Under the pieces are notes generated by a model. That model was not told where the DNA came from and did not search any database. It worked only from the letters and a program-made list of their open reading frames with translations. A stretch of DNA of 59,129 nt from JBBTRN01 sp038065175. GTDB taxonomy: Bacteria; Patescibacteriota; Doudnabacteria; UBA920. The stretch is taken from NCBI GenBank assembly GCA_038065175.1, contig JBBTRN010000009.1, forward strand, positions 1 through 59,129, read 5' to 3'. Below, in pieces: positions 29,390 to 35,794 of this stretch. The translations under genes and the position numbers were made by a program. How positions within the stretch are numbered: position 1 is the first letter of the stretch; every line of letters begins with the position of its first letter.

Positions 29390-30445
29390 ATGGCAGGCAT
29401 CAAAGAATTGAAGACCAGGATAAAATCTATTGGAAGCACCCGCAAGATTACCCGCGCGATGCAGATGGTTAGCGCGGCCAAAATGCGCAAAAGCCAGCAG
29501 GCGGTTTTTAACAGCAGAGCTTACGCTAATTTAGCTTGGAAACTGATTGAAAAACTTTCAGAGGTAACTCCAATCAAACATCCTTTAATGGAAGCATATC
29601 CAAAAGCCAAAAAAATCGGCCTTGTGCTTTTAACAACCAACAGGGGATTGGTAGGGAGCTTGAATATCAATTTACTCGCAAAAATTAAAGAAATTGATTC
29701 GAAAAATAAGGACTTGCAAACAACCGAGCAAAGCGCAGAGATTTTGACGGAAATAATTACCCACGGAAAAAAAGGCCAGAACGTGGCTGCGCGATTGAAA
29801 AAAACTATTATAGCCGATTTCCCCAAACAAGACAGGGTTGTCACCGTTGAAGAAATTTATCCCATTGCTCAATTTTTAAGTGAAATGTACGCGAGCGGGC
29901 AATACAAAAAAATAGTTTTGGTTTTTAACGAATTTGTCTCGACTCTTCAACAAAAAGCAACGGTCAAACAACTTTTTCCGTTTATTAACCAAACCCAGAC
30001 CGTTGACCCTGAACCGGAAGGGGATTCTGAAGTTGAAACCGCAAATTTTGAAACAGATGATTGGGTAAAAGAACCTTCTAAGGTTATAGCCGGACTGAAT
30101 ACAATAGTTCAAACCGACTCGGACAATACCGAAAAAATGGTTGATTTTATAAAAGACAGGACTGTTAGAGAAAACTATACTACATACGGGGAAATTTTGT
30201 TTGAGCCCACGCCCAAAATTGTCATTGAACATTTAATTCCCAGAATTATTGAATCCCAGGTTTATGAAACTATTTTGGAAGCGGAAGCTTCCGAACACAG
30301 CGCGAGAATGGTTATGATGAAAAACGCGACCGACGCGGCCGGAGACTTAATTTCTGACTACACCTTAACTTACAACCAGCTAAGGCAAGGGAAAATAACT
30401 ACCGAGCTTGCGGAAATAACAGCTGGCAGGATCGCTTTGGAGTAA
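29390..30445 (+). CDS. atpG: F0F1 ATP synthase subunit gamma
   Basis: 351 residues: N-terminal helix KSIGSTRKITRAMQMVSAAKM, GLVLLTTNRGLVGSLN and C-terminal HSARMVMMKNATDAAGDLISDYTLTYNQLRQGKITTELAEI. It exceeds the usual ~290 residues through an acidic insertion at about 205-270 (DPEPEGDSEVETANFETDDW...). It forms the rotor shaft. Three truncated 5' copies lie upstream. Confidence 0.95.
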   Translation: MAGIKELKTRIKSIGSTRKITRAMQMVSAAKMRKSQQAVFNSRAYANLAWKLIEKLSEVTPIKHPLMEAYPKAKKIGLVLLTTNRGLVGSLNINLLAKIKEIDSKNKDLQTTEQSAEILTEIITHGKKGQNVAARLKKTIIADFPKQDRVVTVEEIYPIAQFLSEMYASGQYKKIVLVFNEFVSTLQQKATVKQLFPFINQTQTVDPEPEGDSEVETANFETDDWVKEPSKVIAGLNTIVQTDSDNTEKMVDFIKDRTVRENYTTYGEILFEPTPKIVIEHLIPRIIESQVYETILEAEASEHSARMVMMKNATDAAGDLISDYTLTYNQLRQGKITTELAEITAGRIALE

Positions 30446-30449
30446 ATTT

Positions 30450-30797
30450 ATGAGAAAAACAAACTACGATCCTGCTGTCCATATTTATGATGACGGTCCG
30501 ATTGACAGGGTCTTTGCTTCTGACAAGAGCTTCTATTCTGATGTTGTTATTGATCTAGCTTGCGAAATAGCAGAAATCGTTTACCCTAACAACGAAGATA
30601 GTCGTGAACAACTTGAAACCCAGCTAATTGACTTAAATGATGTTGATAGGATAAAAAAGTATTGCTATGAAACGAAATCTTATTTTTCAGACGCAGAAAG
30701 GCTGAAATATATTAAAAAAAGAGCTTTTCACGAAAAATTTACAAATTTTCACGAGTTCCGACCAGAATCTCAGAGAGAGAAAAGAAGGCCCAATTAA
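30450..30797 (+). CDS. Hypothetical protein, 115 residues
   Basis: Charged soluble protein (NYDPAVHIYDDGPIDRVFAS, then EIAEIVYPNNEDSREQLETQ, ending QREKRRPN). No family recognised. It starts 4 nt after atpG and ends 18 nt before atpD, a place where other bacteria have no gene, so it is another occupant of an atp junction. No duplicated gene ends are visible around it. Confidence 0.5.
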   Translation: MRKTNYDPAVHIYDDGPIDRVFASDKSFYSDVVIDLACEIAEIVYPNNEDSREQLETQLIDLNDVDRIKKYCYETKSYFSDAERLKYIKKRAFHEKFTNFHEFRPESQREKRRPN

Positions 30798-30815
30798 ACC
30801 ATAAGCAAAAAATTT

Positions 30816-32222
30816 ATGAATAACAAAGGCTCAATCACCCAAGTAATCGGCCCCGTAGTGGATGTAAAATTTAACGAAGGCCAAGTGCCGGGGATTTATT
30901 CAGCATTAGAGGTAGTGAGTCCATTTATGGGCTCGGCAGAGAAAGCCGATAAATCGGCTGACTACAAGCTCGTGCTGGAAACACAGCAGCAACTCCCGGG
31001 CAACATTGTGCGCACCATCGCGATGAGCTCGACAGATGGTTTAAAGCGCGGGATGGAGGTTTTGGATACCGGTGCTGGAATTACCGTACCTGTAGGAAAA
31101 ACCACGCTGGGACGCATTTTTAACGTGCTAGGAGAAGCTGTAGACGGAGCAGAAACTCCAAAATCCGAAAAAAGATACCCCATTCACCGCCACGCGCCGA
31201 AATTTACTGAACAAAACGTTAAAACTGAAGTATTGGAAACAGGCATTAAAGTTATAGACTTAATCTGTCCTATATTAAAAGGCGGTAAGGTTGGTTTGTT
31301 TGGTGGAGCAGGCGTAGGAAAAACAGTTATTATTCAAGAGCTTATAAACAATATTGCCAAAGCTCACGGCGGCGTAAGTGTGTTTGCCGGAGTGGGGGAA
31401 AGGACTCGCGAGGGAAATGATTTGTACCACGAAATGAAAGAAGCAAAAGTTTTGGACAAGCTCGCTATGGTGTTCGGGCAAATGAACGAACCACCTGGAG
31501 CGCGCGCTCGCGTAGCTTTAACCGGACTTTGTATGGCGGAATATTTTAGAGATGAAGAAGGCCAAGATGTTTTAATGTTCATAGACAACATTTTCAGGTT
31601 TACACAAGCAGGAAGCGAAGTGTCGGCTCTTTTAGGCCGTATTCCCTCTGCCGTAGGCTACCAGCCGACTTTGGCTACGGAAATGGGGGAACTTCAGGAA
31701 CGCATTACATCTACTGACAAAGGCTCAATTACTTCTGTTCAGGCGGTCTATGTTCCGGCAGACGACTTAACAGACCCGGCGCCTGCCACTACTTTTGCCC
31801 ACTTAGACTCAACAGTGGTGTTAAGCCGTGCCTTAACCGAACTCGGCATATACCCGGCCGTAGACCCGTTAGATTCGACTTCCACAATTCTTGACCCAAA
31901 CATTGTTGGCCAAGAACACTATGACGTTGCCAGAGGAGTACAAAAAACACTTCAAAGATACAAGGACCTCCAGGATATTATTGCCATTTTAGGCATGGAG
32001 GAATTGCCGGAAGATGACAAAATTACCGTAACCCGCGCGCGCAAAATCCAACGCTTTCTTTCCCAGCCCTTTGCCGTGGCCGAGGTGTTTACCGGGGCCA
32101 AGGGAGAATTTGTTAAACTACCTGACACAATAAAAGCTTTTAAAGAAATCCTCACGGGAAAACACGACGACAAACCGGAACAGGCATTTTATATGAAGGG
32201 CGGGATAGAGCAGGTGCGCTAA
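30816..32222 (+). CDS. atpD: F0F1 ATP synthase subunit beta
   Basis: 468 residues with the Walker A GGAGVGKTV near residue 163, the catalytic glutamate in GVGERTREGNDLY, VLMFIDNIFRFTQAGSEVSALLGR and the beta tail. Residues about 38-50 (GSAEKADKSADYK) are partly encoded by the palindrome AGCCGAT-AA-ATCGGCT (30944-30959). It catalyses ATP synthesis at the alpha/beta interface. Confidence 0.97.
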   Translation: MNNKGSITQVIGPVVDVKFNEGQVPGIYSALEVVSPFMGSAEKADKSADYKLVLETQQQLPGNIVRTIAMSSTDGLKRGMEVLDTGAGITVPVGKTTLGRIFNVLGEAVDGAETPKSEKRYPIHRHAPKFTEQNVKTEVLETGIKVIDLICPILKGGKVGLFGGAGVGKTVIIQELINNIAKAHGGVSVFAGVGERTREGNDLYHEMKEAKVLDKLAMVFGQMNEPPGARARVALTGLCMAEYFRDEEGQDVLMFIDNIFRFTQAGSEVSALLGRIPSAVGYQPTLATEMGELQERITSTDKGSITSVQAVYVPADDLTDPAPATTFAHLDSTVVLSRALTELGIYPAVDPLDSTSTILDPNIVGQEHYDVARGVQKTLQRYKDLQDIIAILGMEELPEDDKITVTRARKIQRFLSQPFAVAEVFTGAKGEFVKLPDTIKAFKEILTGKHDDKPEQAFYMKGGIEQVR

Positions 32223-32224
32223 TA

Positions 32225-32694
32225 GCTACTACTAAATACGAAAAGACTAAATTACTAAAATGAAAAGAGAGGACTTGATTTATAAAGATGAATGTTACAA
32301 AATTGTCGGCATTCTCTTTAAAGTCTTCAAAGAACTGGGAGGCACCTTACTTGAACACCATTACCAAAAGGCTATCGTAGTTGCCCTGAAATTGCCGGGG
32401 ATTAAGTTCACTGAACAATACCCTATAAAGCTGTACTATGAGGGGAAATTTATTGGGATATTCTATGTTGACTTCCTAATTGAAATCGGTGGCGCAAAAA
32501 TTATTTTAGAAATTAAGAAAGGTCAGCTTTTCAGGAAAAAGAATATCAAACAAGTCAGTAATTATCTTAAGGCAGAGAAACTTAAACTTGGTATTTTGGC
32601 AAATTTCACGCCATCAGGAGTAATATACAAAAGAATAGTTAACCTTCAATAATAGATTTAGTAATTTAGTTTATTTAGTAGTTAGTAGTATTTT
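32225..32694. mobile_element. Inverted-repeat-bounded unit carrying a GxxExxY gene between atpD and atpC
   Basis: Left end (32225-32260) CTACTACTAAATAC...ACTAAATTACTAAA and right end (32651-32690) TTTAGTAATTTAGT...TTTAGTAGTTAGTAG are imperfect inverted repeats made of the iterated motif (A)CTA(C/A)TAAA. They enclose exactly one gene and nothing else. No transposase is present. Confidence 0.6.
32260..32652 (+). CDS. GxxExxY family protein (PD-(D/E)XK-like fold)
   Basis: 130 residues: YKIVGILFKVFKELGGTLLEHHYQKAI contains the GxxExxY-type motif, followed by YEGKFIGIFYVDFLIEIGGAKIILEIKKGQ, which has the D...E-x-K spacing of PD-(D/E)XK nucleases. The role of the family is unknown. A second, divergent member is at 36831. 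Both are bounded by inverted iterated-motif repeats of different sequence. Confidence 0.8.
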   Translation: MKREDLIYKDECYKIVGILFKVFKELGGTLLEHHYQKAIVVALKLPGIKFTEQYPIKLYYEGKFIGIFYVDFLIEIGGAKIILEIKKGQLFRKKNIKQVSNYLKAEKLKLGILANFTPSGVIYKRIVNLQ

Positions 32695-33147
32695 ATGCCT
32701 ACACTTAATTTTCAGCTTGTAACACCTGAACACGCTGTTCTTGAAAAAGAGCTGACTTCCTTAACCTGCCCGACTGCTTTGGGGGACATTACAATCCTAC
32801 CTCACCACGCCCAGCTGGTGGCCGCTTTAGTACCGGGAGAACTTCATGCTAAAAGCAGTAATGAAGATTTCTATATAAACATTACCGGAGGTTTTGTGGA
32901 AGTAAGCAAGGACGGTAAAATAGTGGTCCTTGCGGATGCCGCGGAGCATTCTTTTGAAATCGACTTAAGAAGAGCGGAAGAAGCTAAAAAGAGAGCCGAA
33001 AAAGCAATGAGCGAGAGCGCGCTTTCTGGAGAAGAATACGCGACAGTGGCGGCTGCTCTTGAAAGAAGCTTGTCTCGCTTAAAAGTAGCCAGGAAACGCT
33101 CTCGCCAAAAAAATCCAATAACAGGCGAAAGTAACTTTAAACAATAA
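32695..33147 (+). CDS. atpC: F0F1 ATP synthase subunit epsilon
   Basis: 150 residues: beta-sandwich N-terminus (FQLVTPEHAVLEKELTSLTCPTALGDITILPHHAQLVAALVPGEL) and two C-terminal helices (DLRRAEEAKKRAEKAMSES). The inverted repeat of the GxxExxY unit reaches almost to its ATG. It ends the atp operon. Confidence 0.92.
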   Translation: MPTLNFQLVTPEHAVLEKELTSLTCPTALGDITILPHHAQLVAALVPGELHAKSSNEDFYINITGGFVEVSKDGKIVVLADAAEHSFEIDLRRAEEAKKRAEKAMSESALSGEEYATVAAALERSLSRLKVARKRSRQKNPITGESNFKQ

Positions 33148-33220
33148 AAAAATTGATAGTTTAGTCCCTCGGAGTTAATTTTTTTGATTAGTAAATTGTT
33201 TTAAATATGGTTGCAAACTT

Positions 33221-33928
33221 ATGAAAAAAGCTTTCCAACCAAAATCTGGTTTAGAAAAATTCGGGTTTTTTATTTACGAGAGGCTTGTGGAAAACTTTCC
33301 GCGCACTTACTTTGTCGGCGGCACGGTGCGCGATTTTTTATTGGGCAATAAAATTACGGATATTGACATTGCGACCTCGGCCACCCCCTCGCAAAGCGCA
33401 GAAATCTTAAAAAAATATTTTATTGAATGTAATTTAGGCTACCAGGCTATGGGCGTGGTTATTGCCACTGGCAAACCGTATGCGGCCACCGTTGCCACTT
33501 TTCGCAAAGACCTAAAATCAGTATCCAGATACCCTAAAATAAAGTTTGTAAAAAGCCCCAAGGAAGATTCCATAAGAAGGGATTTCACAATAAATTCCTT
33601 ATATTTTAGCCCAAAAACGAATAAAATTTTTGACTTTCATGGAGGATTGGCTGACCTAAAGAAAAAAAGGATTAAGTTTATTGGACAGGCGGAAAAAAGA
33701 ATTAAAGAAGATCCTTTAAGGATTTTGCGTGCAATGCGATTTGCATTGAATTTAAATTTCCAATTGGATCCGCGGGCAAAAAAAATAATAAAAAAATCTT
33801 TTGCTTTAACAAAACAGCTTACCAACAATAAAATTAAAAATGAAATGAATAAATTGAAAAATCTCCCGCTGAAAAAAATTGTGAATTCCATAATCAGCAA
33901 CCCAAAATTACTTGACAGATATTTTTAA
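33221..33928 (+). CDS. CCA-adding/poly(A) polymerase-type nucleotidyltransferase, short form
   Basis: 235 residues. It has the class II head: YFVGGTVRDFLLGNKITDIDIATSATP (GG and DxD), RRDFTINSLYF, and EDPLRILRAMRFALNLNF of the neck. Family members usually have 380 or more residues with a body and tail, so either it is a minimal form or it is truncated. It could be a CCA enzyme or a tRNA 3'-end A/CC-adding partner. The 3' end carries the promoter of the next unit. Confidence 0.7.
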   Translation: MKKAFQPKSGLEKFGFFIYERLVENFPRTYFVGGTVRDFLLGNKITDIDIATSATPSQSAEILKKYFIECNLGYQAMGVVIATGKPYAATVATFRKDLKSVSRYPKIKFVKSPKEDSIRRDFTINSLYFSPKTNKIFDFHGGLADLKKKRIKFIGQAEKRIKEDPLRILRAMRFALNLNFQLDPRAKKIIKKSFALTKQLTNNKIKNEMNKLKNLPLKKIVNSIISNPKLLDRYF

Positions 33929-33940
33929 AATTAGTATGAT
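33912..33940 (+). promoter_or_regulatory. Strong consensus promoter
   Basis: TTGACA (33912-33917), 17-bp spacer, TATGAT (33935-33940), overlapping the end of the CCA-type gene. Transcription would start near 33947. Confidence 0.75.
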
Positions 33941-33946
33941 TAACTT

Positions 33947-34076
33947 AGTTTTGAAGCTTATAGAAACGAAAGTAATTCAAGACAAAAAGTATTTACTACT
34001 TATTGGGCATTTAGCCCGGTGGTAGAAAATTAAGAAGCCTGCCAAAATTAGCAGAGCTTCAGGGAGACTAGCCCAC
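33947..34076 (+). promoter_or_regulatory. Structured 130-nt leader of a lysine-rich mini-gene
   Basis: Long untranslated leader with GGGC-ATTTA-GCCC (34007-34020) and a GAAGC...GCTTC hairpin (34034-34059) just before AGGGAG, the SD of the ORF at 34077. No upstream ORF is apparent. In a genome where leaders are usually very short this is exceptional. Confidence 0.5.
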
Positions 34077-34136
34077 ATGGCTAATAAGAAAGCAGCGAAA
34101 AAGAAAAAAGGCGGTTCGAAAAAGAAGCGCGCCTAG
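34077..34136 (+). CDS. Lysine-rich 19-residue protein
   Basis: Reads MANKKAAKKKKGGSKKKRA. Twelve of 19 residues are Lys or Arg and the rest mainly Ala and Gly, like the tail of bacterial histone-like proteins. It has its own consensus promoter, an SD (AGGGAG) and tandem terminators, so it looks deliberately and strongly expressed. Candidate role: binding nucleic acid or another polyanion (inference). Confidence 0.6.
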   Translation: MANKKAAKKKKGGSKKKRA

Positions 34137-34150
34137 TCTTTTTCAAAAAA

Positions 34151-34208
34151 CCGTTCGCCTTCGGGCGAACCGGTTTCCCAAAACCGCTTCCAAACTTGAA
34201 GCGGTTTT
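34151..34208 (+). terminator. Tandem terminator hairpins
   Basis: TTCGCC-TTC-GGGCGAA (34154-34170 region) and AAAACCGCTTC/GAAGCGGTTTT (34180-34208), the latter ending in TTTT. Confidence 0.75.
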
Positions 34209-34211
34209 GTG

Positions 34212-34240
34212 TTGCTATTTTATTTAATTTGGCCTATAAT
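34212..34240 (+). promoter_or_regulatory. Promoter of the tRNA cluster
   Basis: TTGCTA (34212-34217), 17-bp spacer, TATAAT (34235-34240), about 45 nt before tRNA-fMet. Confidence 0.65.
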
Positions 34241-34284
34241 ATATTGGTTATATCCGCCCTTGCAAAGGATACGGCGGACAATGT

Positions 34285-34360
34285 AGCGGGATAGAGAAAT
34301 TGGCATCTCGTCAGGCTCATAACCTGAAGATTCCCGGTTCGAGTCCGGGTCCCGCAACCA
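34285..34360 (+). tRNA. Initiator tRNA-fMet (CAT)
   Basis: 76 nt with anticodon loop CTCATAA on stem TCAGG/CCTGA, D-arm GAGA/TCTC, T-arm CCCGG/CCGGG and encoded CCA. The first pair is A1-A72, unpaired, as in bacterial initiators (usually C1-A72). The anticodon stem has only two of the three G-C pairs typical of initiators. Confidence 0.85.
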
Positions 34361-34566
34361 TAAACCACTCGCTGACGCTCGGATTTATGGCGCGGCCGCA
34401 AAGCCGTGCTAGGAACAAAGCGCAAGCAAAATCGGCCAGTGGTTTATGTCCTGCATCCGAAATCCCTACTTTAGGGATGAGTGGTACAGGGCAAAGTTTA
34501 AAAAATCAGTTGTGACAGCTGCTTCCTGCTGTCCGCAGGATTTTTTAATTTAAAGTATTGTAGCGT
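34361..34566. repeat. Inter-tRNA region with palindromes
   Basis: CATAAACCACT (34359 onward) and AGTGGTTTATG form an 11-bp outer repeat; GACAGC...GCTGTC lies within AAAAAATC...GATTTTTT, a possible terminator. No ORF of merit. Confidence 0.5.
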
Positions 34567-34643
34567 GGCGGGATAGCTCAGTTAGTTAGAGCGTGGGACT
34601 CATAAGCCCAAGGTCGGTGGTGCAATTCCACCTCCCGCTACCA
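34567..34643 (+). tRNA. tRNA with CAT anticodon (Met elongator or Ile2)
   Basis: 77 nt: acceptor GGCGGGA/TCCCGCT, D-arm GCTC/GAGC, anticodon stem TGGGA/GCCCA with loop CTCATAA, T-arm GGTGG/CCACC and encoded CCA. The anticodon alone does not separate elongator Met from lysidine-modified Ile2. Confidence 0.88.
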
Positions 34644-34655
34644 AAAAGTGACGAT

Positions 34656-35333
34656 ATGCCGATCTTTAAGTCAATTAATAGAAAGTTCTTTAAAACTTGG
34701 AGTCCGCGGATGGCTTATGTTTTGGGCTACTTTGCCGCAGATGGATGCATGCTTAAAAATGCAAGGGGTGCACACTTTATAAAATTTCATTCTGTGGACA
34801 AAGACCTGCTTGAGCTTTTAAAAAATTTACTTGGCTCATCGCATAAAATATCTGTTAGGAAACCATTGCGGAGCGAGCAAACTCTTTTCCGGTTACAAGT
34901 TGGCAGCAAAGATATATATTATGATCTTTTAAGGCTAGGCCTAACACCTGCAAAGAGTAAAACCATTACTTTTCCCAGTATACCGGCCTCATTAATACCA
35001 CACTTTATACGTGGATATTTTGATGGCGATGGACACGTAAGCGTTTCCAGGTATCTGAGAAAGGGCAGAAATGCTAAGATATCAAGAACCATACTGTCGG
35101 GTTTTACTAGCGGTAGCAAAAAATTTTTAGTAAGCTTGTTAAGCGCTTTAAAACAATATGCAAATGTGTCCGGTGGATCGCTTTATGAGACAGACGCTTA
35201 TAGATTAACATTCTCGGTAAAAGATTCAAAAAAGCTTTATGATTTCTTATATAAAGATGTAGACAACTTATACTTGGCCCGGAAGAAAATAATTTTTGAA
35301 AACTATTTTAATATGCTTGGACCGGTAGTGTAG
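34656..35333 (+). CDS. LAGLIDADG homing endonuclease, free-standing between tRNAs
   Basis: 225 residues from ATG 34656; the longer frame from 34593 is rejected because it runs through tRNA-Met. Two LAGLIDADG motifs, AYVLGYFAADGCM and FIRGYFDGDGHVS, separated by about 110 residues, define a two-motif monomeric enzyme. It starts 12 nt after one tRNA and its stop codon TAG is made by the first bases of tRNA-Asp, overlapping it by 15 nt. No intron core is evident around it. It may have invaded the tRNA spacer or remain after intron loss. Confidence 0.85.
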   Translation: MPIFKSINRKFFKTWSPRMAYVLGYFAADGCMLKNARGAHFIKFHSVDKDLLELLKNLLGSSHKISVRKPLRSEQTLFRLQVGSKDIYYDLLRLGLTPAKSKTITFPSIPASLIPHFIRGYFDGDGHVSVSRYLRKGRNAKISRTILSGFTSGSKKFLVSLLSALKQYANVSGGSLYETDAYRLTFSVKDSKKLYDFLYKDVDNLYLARKKIIFENYFNMLGPVV

Positions 35334-35395
35334 CTGGTTAACACGCCTCCCTGTCACGGAGGAGATCGCGGGTTCGAGTCCCGTCCGGTCCGCCA
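35319..35395 (+). tRNA. tRNA-Asp (GTC)
   Basis: 77 nt: acceptor GGACCGG/CCGGTCC, D-arm GTGT/ACAC, anticodon stem CCTCC/GGAGG with loop CTGTCAC, T-arm GCGGG/CCCGT, discriminator G and CCA. Its first 15 bases double as the end of the homing endonuclease gene. Confidence 0.92.
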
Positions 35396-35401
35396 TCAAC
35401 C

Positions 35402-35427
35402 AAAACCCCGCTCTCTTGCGGGGTTTT
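35402..35427. terminator. Terminator after tRNA-Asp
   Basis: Perfect 10-bp arms AAAACCCCGC and GCGGGGTTTT with a 6-nt loop. Confidence 0.85.
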
Positions 35428-35474
35428 AAATTCGACAAAAAACAACCGTATTGGGCGATTTTATCTCTTTCGCT

Positions 35475-35639
35475 CTAGCCTGCGAGGTATCTACCATCTT
35501 TGGGAATCTCATCCTCAGGCTTCTCTCTCTGATCACTCACCGCGGTTTGTTCTGATGCAGATCCGGGGATAAGCTTTGGTTTTTCTTCCAGCACACTTGG
35601 GTCAATTTCACCAGCGCCCTTTTTGTGTTGCCAACCCAT
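35475..35639 (-). CDS. Small hypothetical protein, 54 residues
   Basis: Starts MGWQHKKGAGEIDPSVLEEK and ends KDGRYLAG. Charged and soluble. The SD AAAGGAAA lies 6 nt before the ATG, and a promoter TTGTAC-17-TATAAG stands about 20 nt upstream, shared back-to-back with rmuC. No family recognised. Confidence 0.55.
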   Translation of the reverse strand: MGWQHKKGAGEIDPSVLEEKPKLIPGSASEQTAVSDQREKPEDEIPKDGRYLAG

Positions 35640-35658
35640 GTTTATTTCCTTTCATTTA

Positions 35659-35688
35659 CTTATAAATTTACTGCTTTTATGGTACAAT
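35659..35688. promoter_or_regulatory. Face-to-face bidirectional promoter
   Basis: On minus: TTGTAC (35687-35682), 17 bp, TATAAG (35664-35659). On plus: TTATAA (35660-35665), 17 bp, TACAAT (35683-35688). The same two hexamer sites therefore serve both strands, so only one polymerase can be bound at a time. Confidence 0.55.
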
Positions 35689-35698
35689 ATTTTTATGA

Positions 35699-35794
35699 AT
35701 CCCGTTAGAAATAACGGATATTCAAGGCAATGATATTTTATCAGAAATGATAAATATTAGCCAATTTTATTAATTAGCTAATTTCTAACGGGAT
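35699..35794. repeat. Long inverted repeat forming the rmuC leader (CCCGTTAGA family)
   Basis: Perfect 14-bp arms ATCCCGTTAGAAAT (35699-35712) and ATTTCTAACGGGAT (35781-35794) enclose further hairpins (TTTATCA-GAAA-TGATAAA). The right arm runs into the rmuC ATG (35793), so the start codon would be paired in the folded mRNA. The same motif is at 1538. Confidence 0.7.

Noticed and set aside
34593..34655. Longer start of the homing endonuclease
   Set aside because: It would translate through the tRNA with CAT anticodon.
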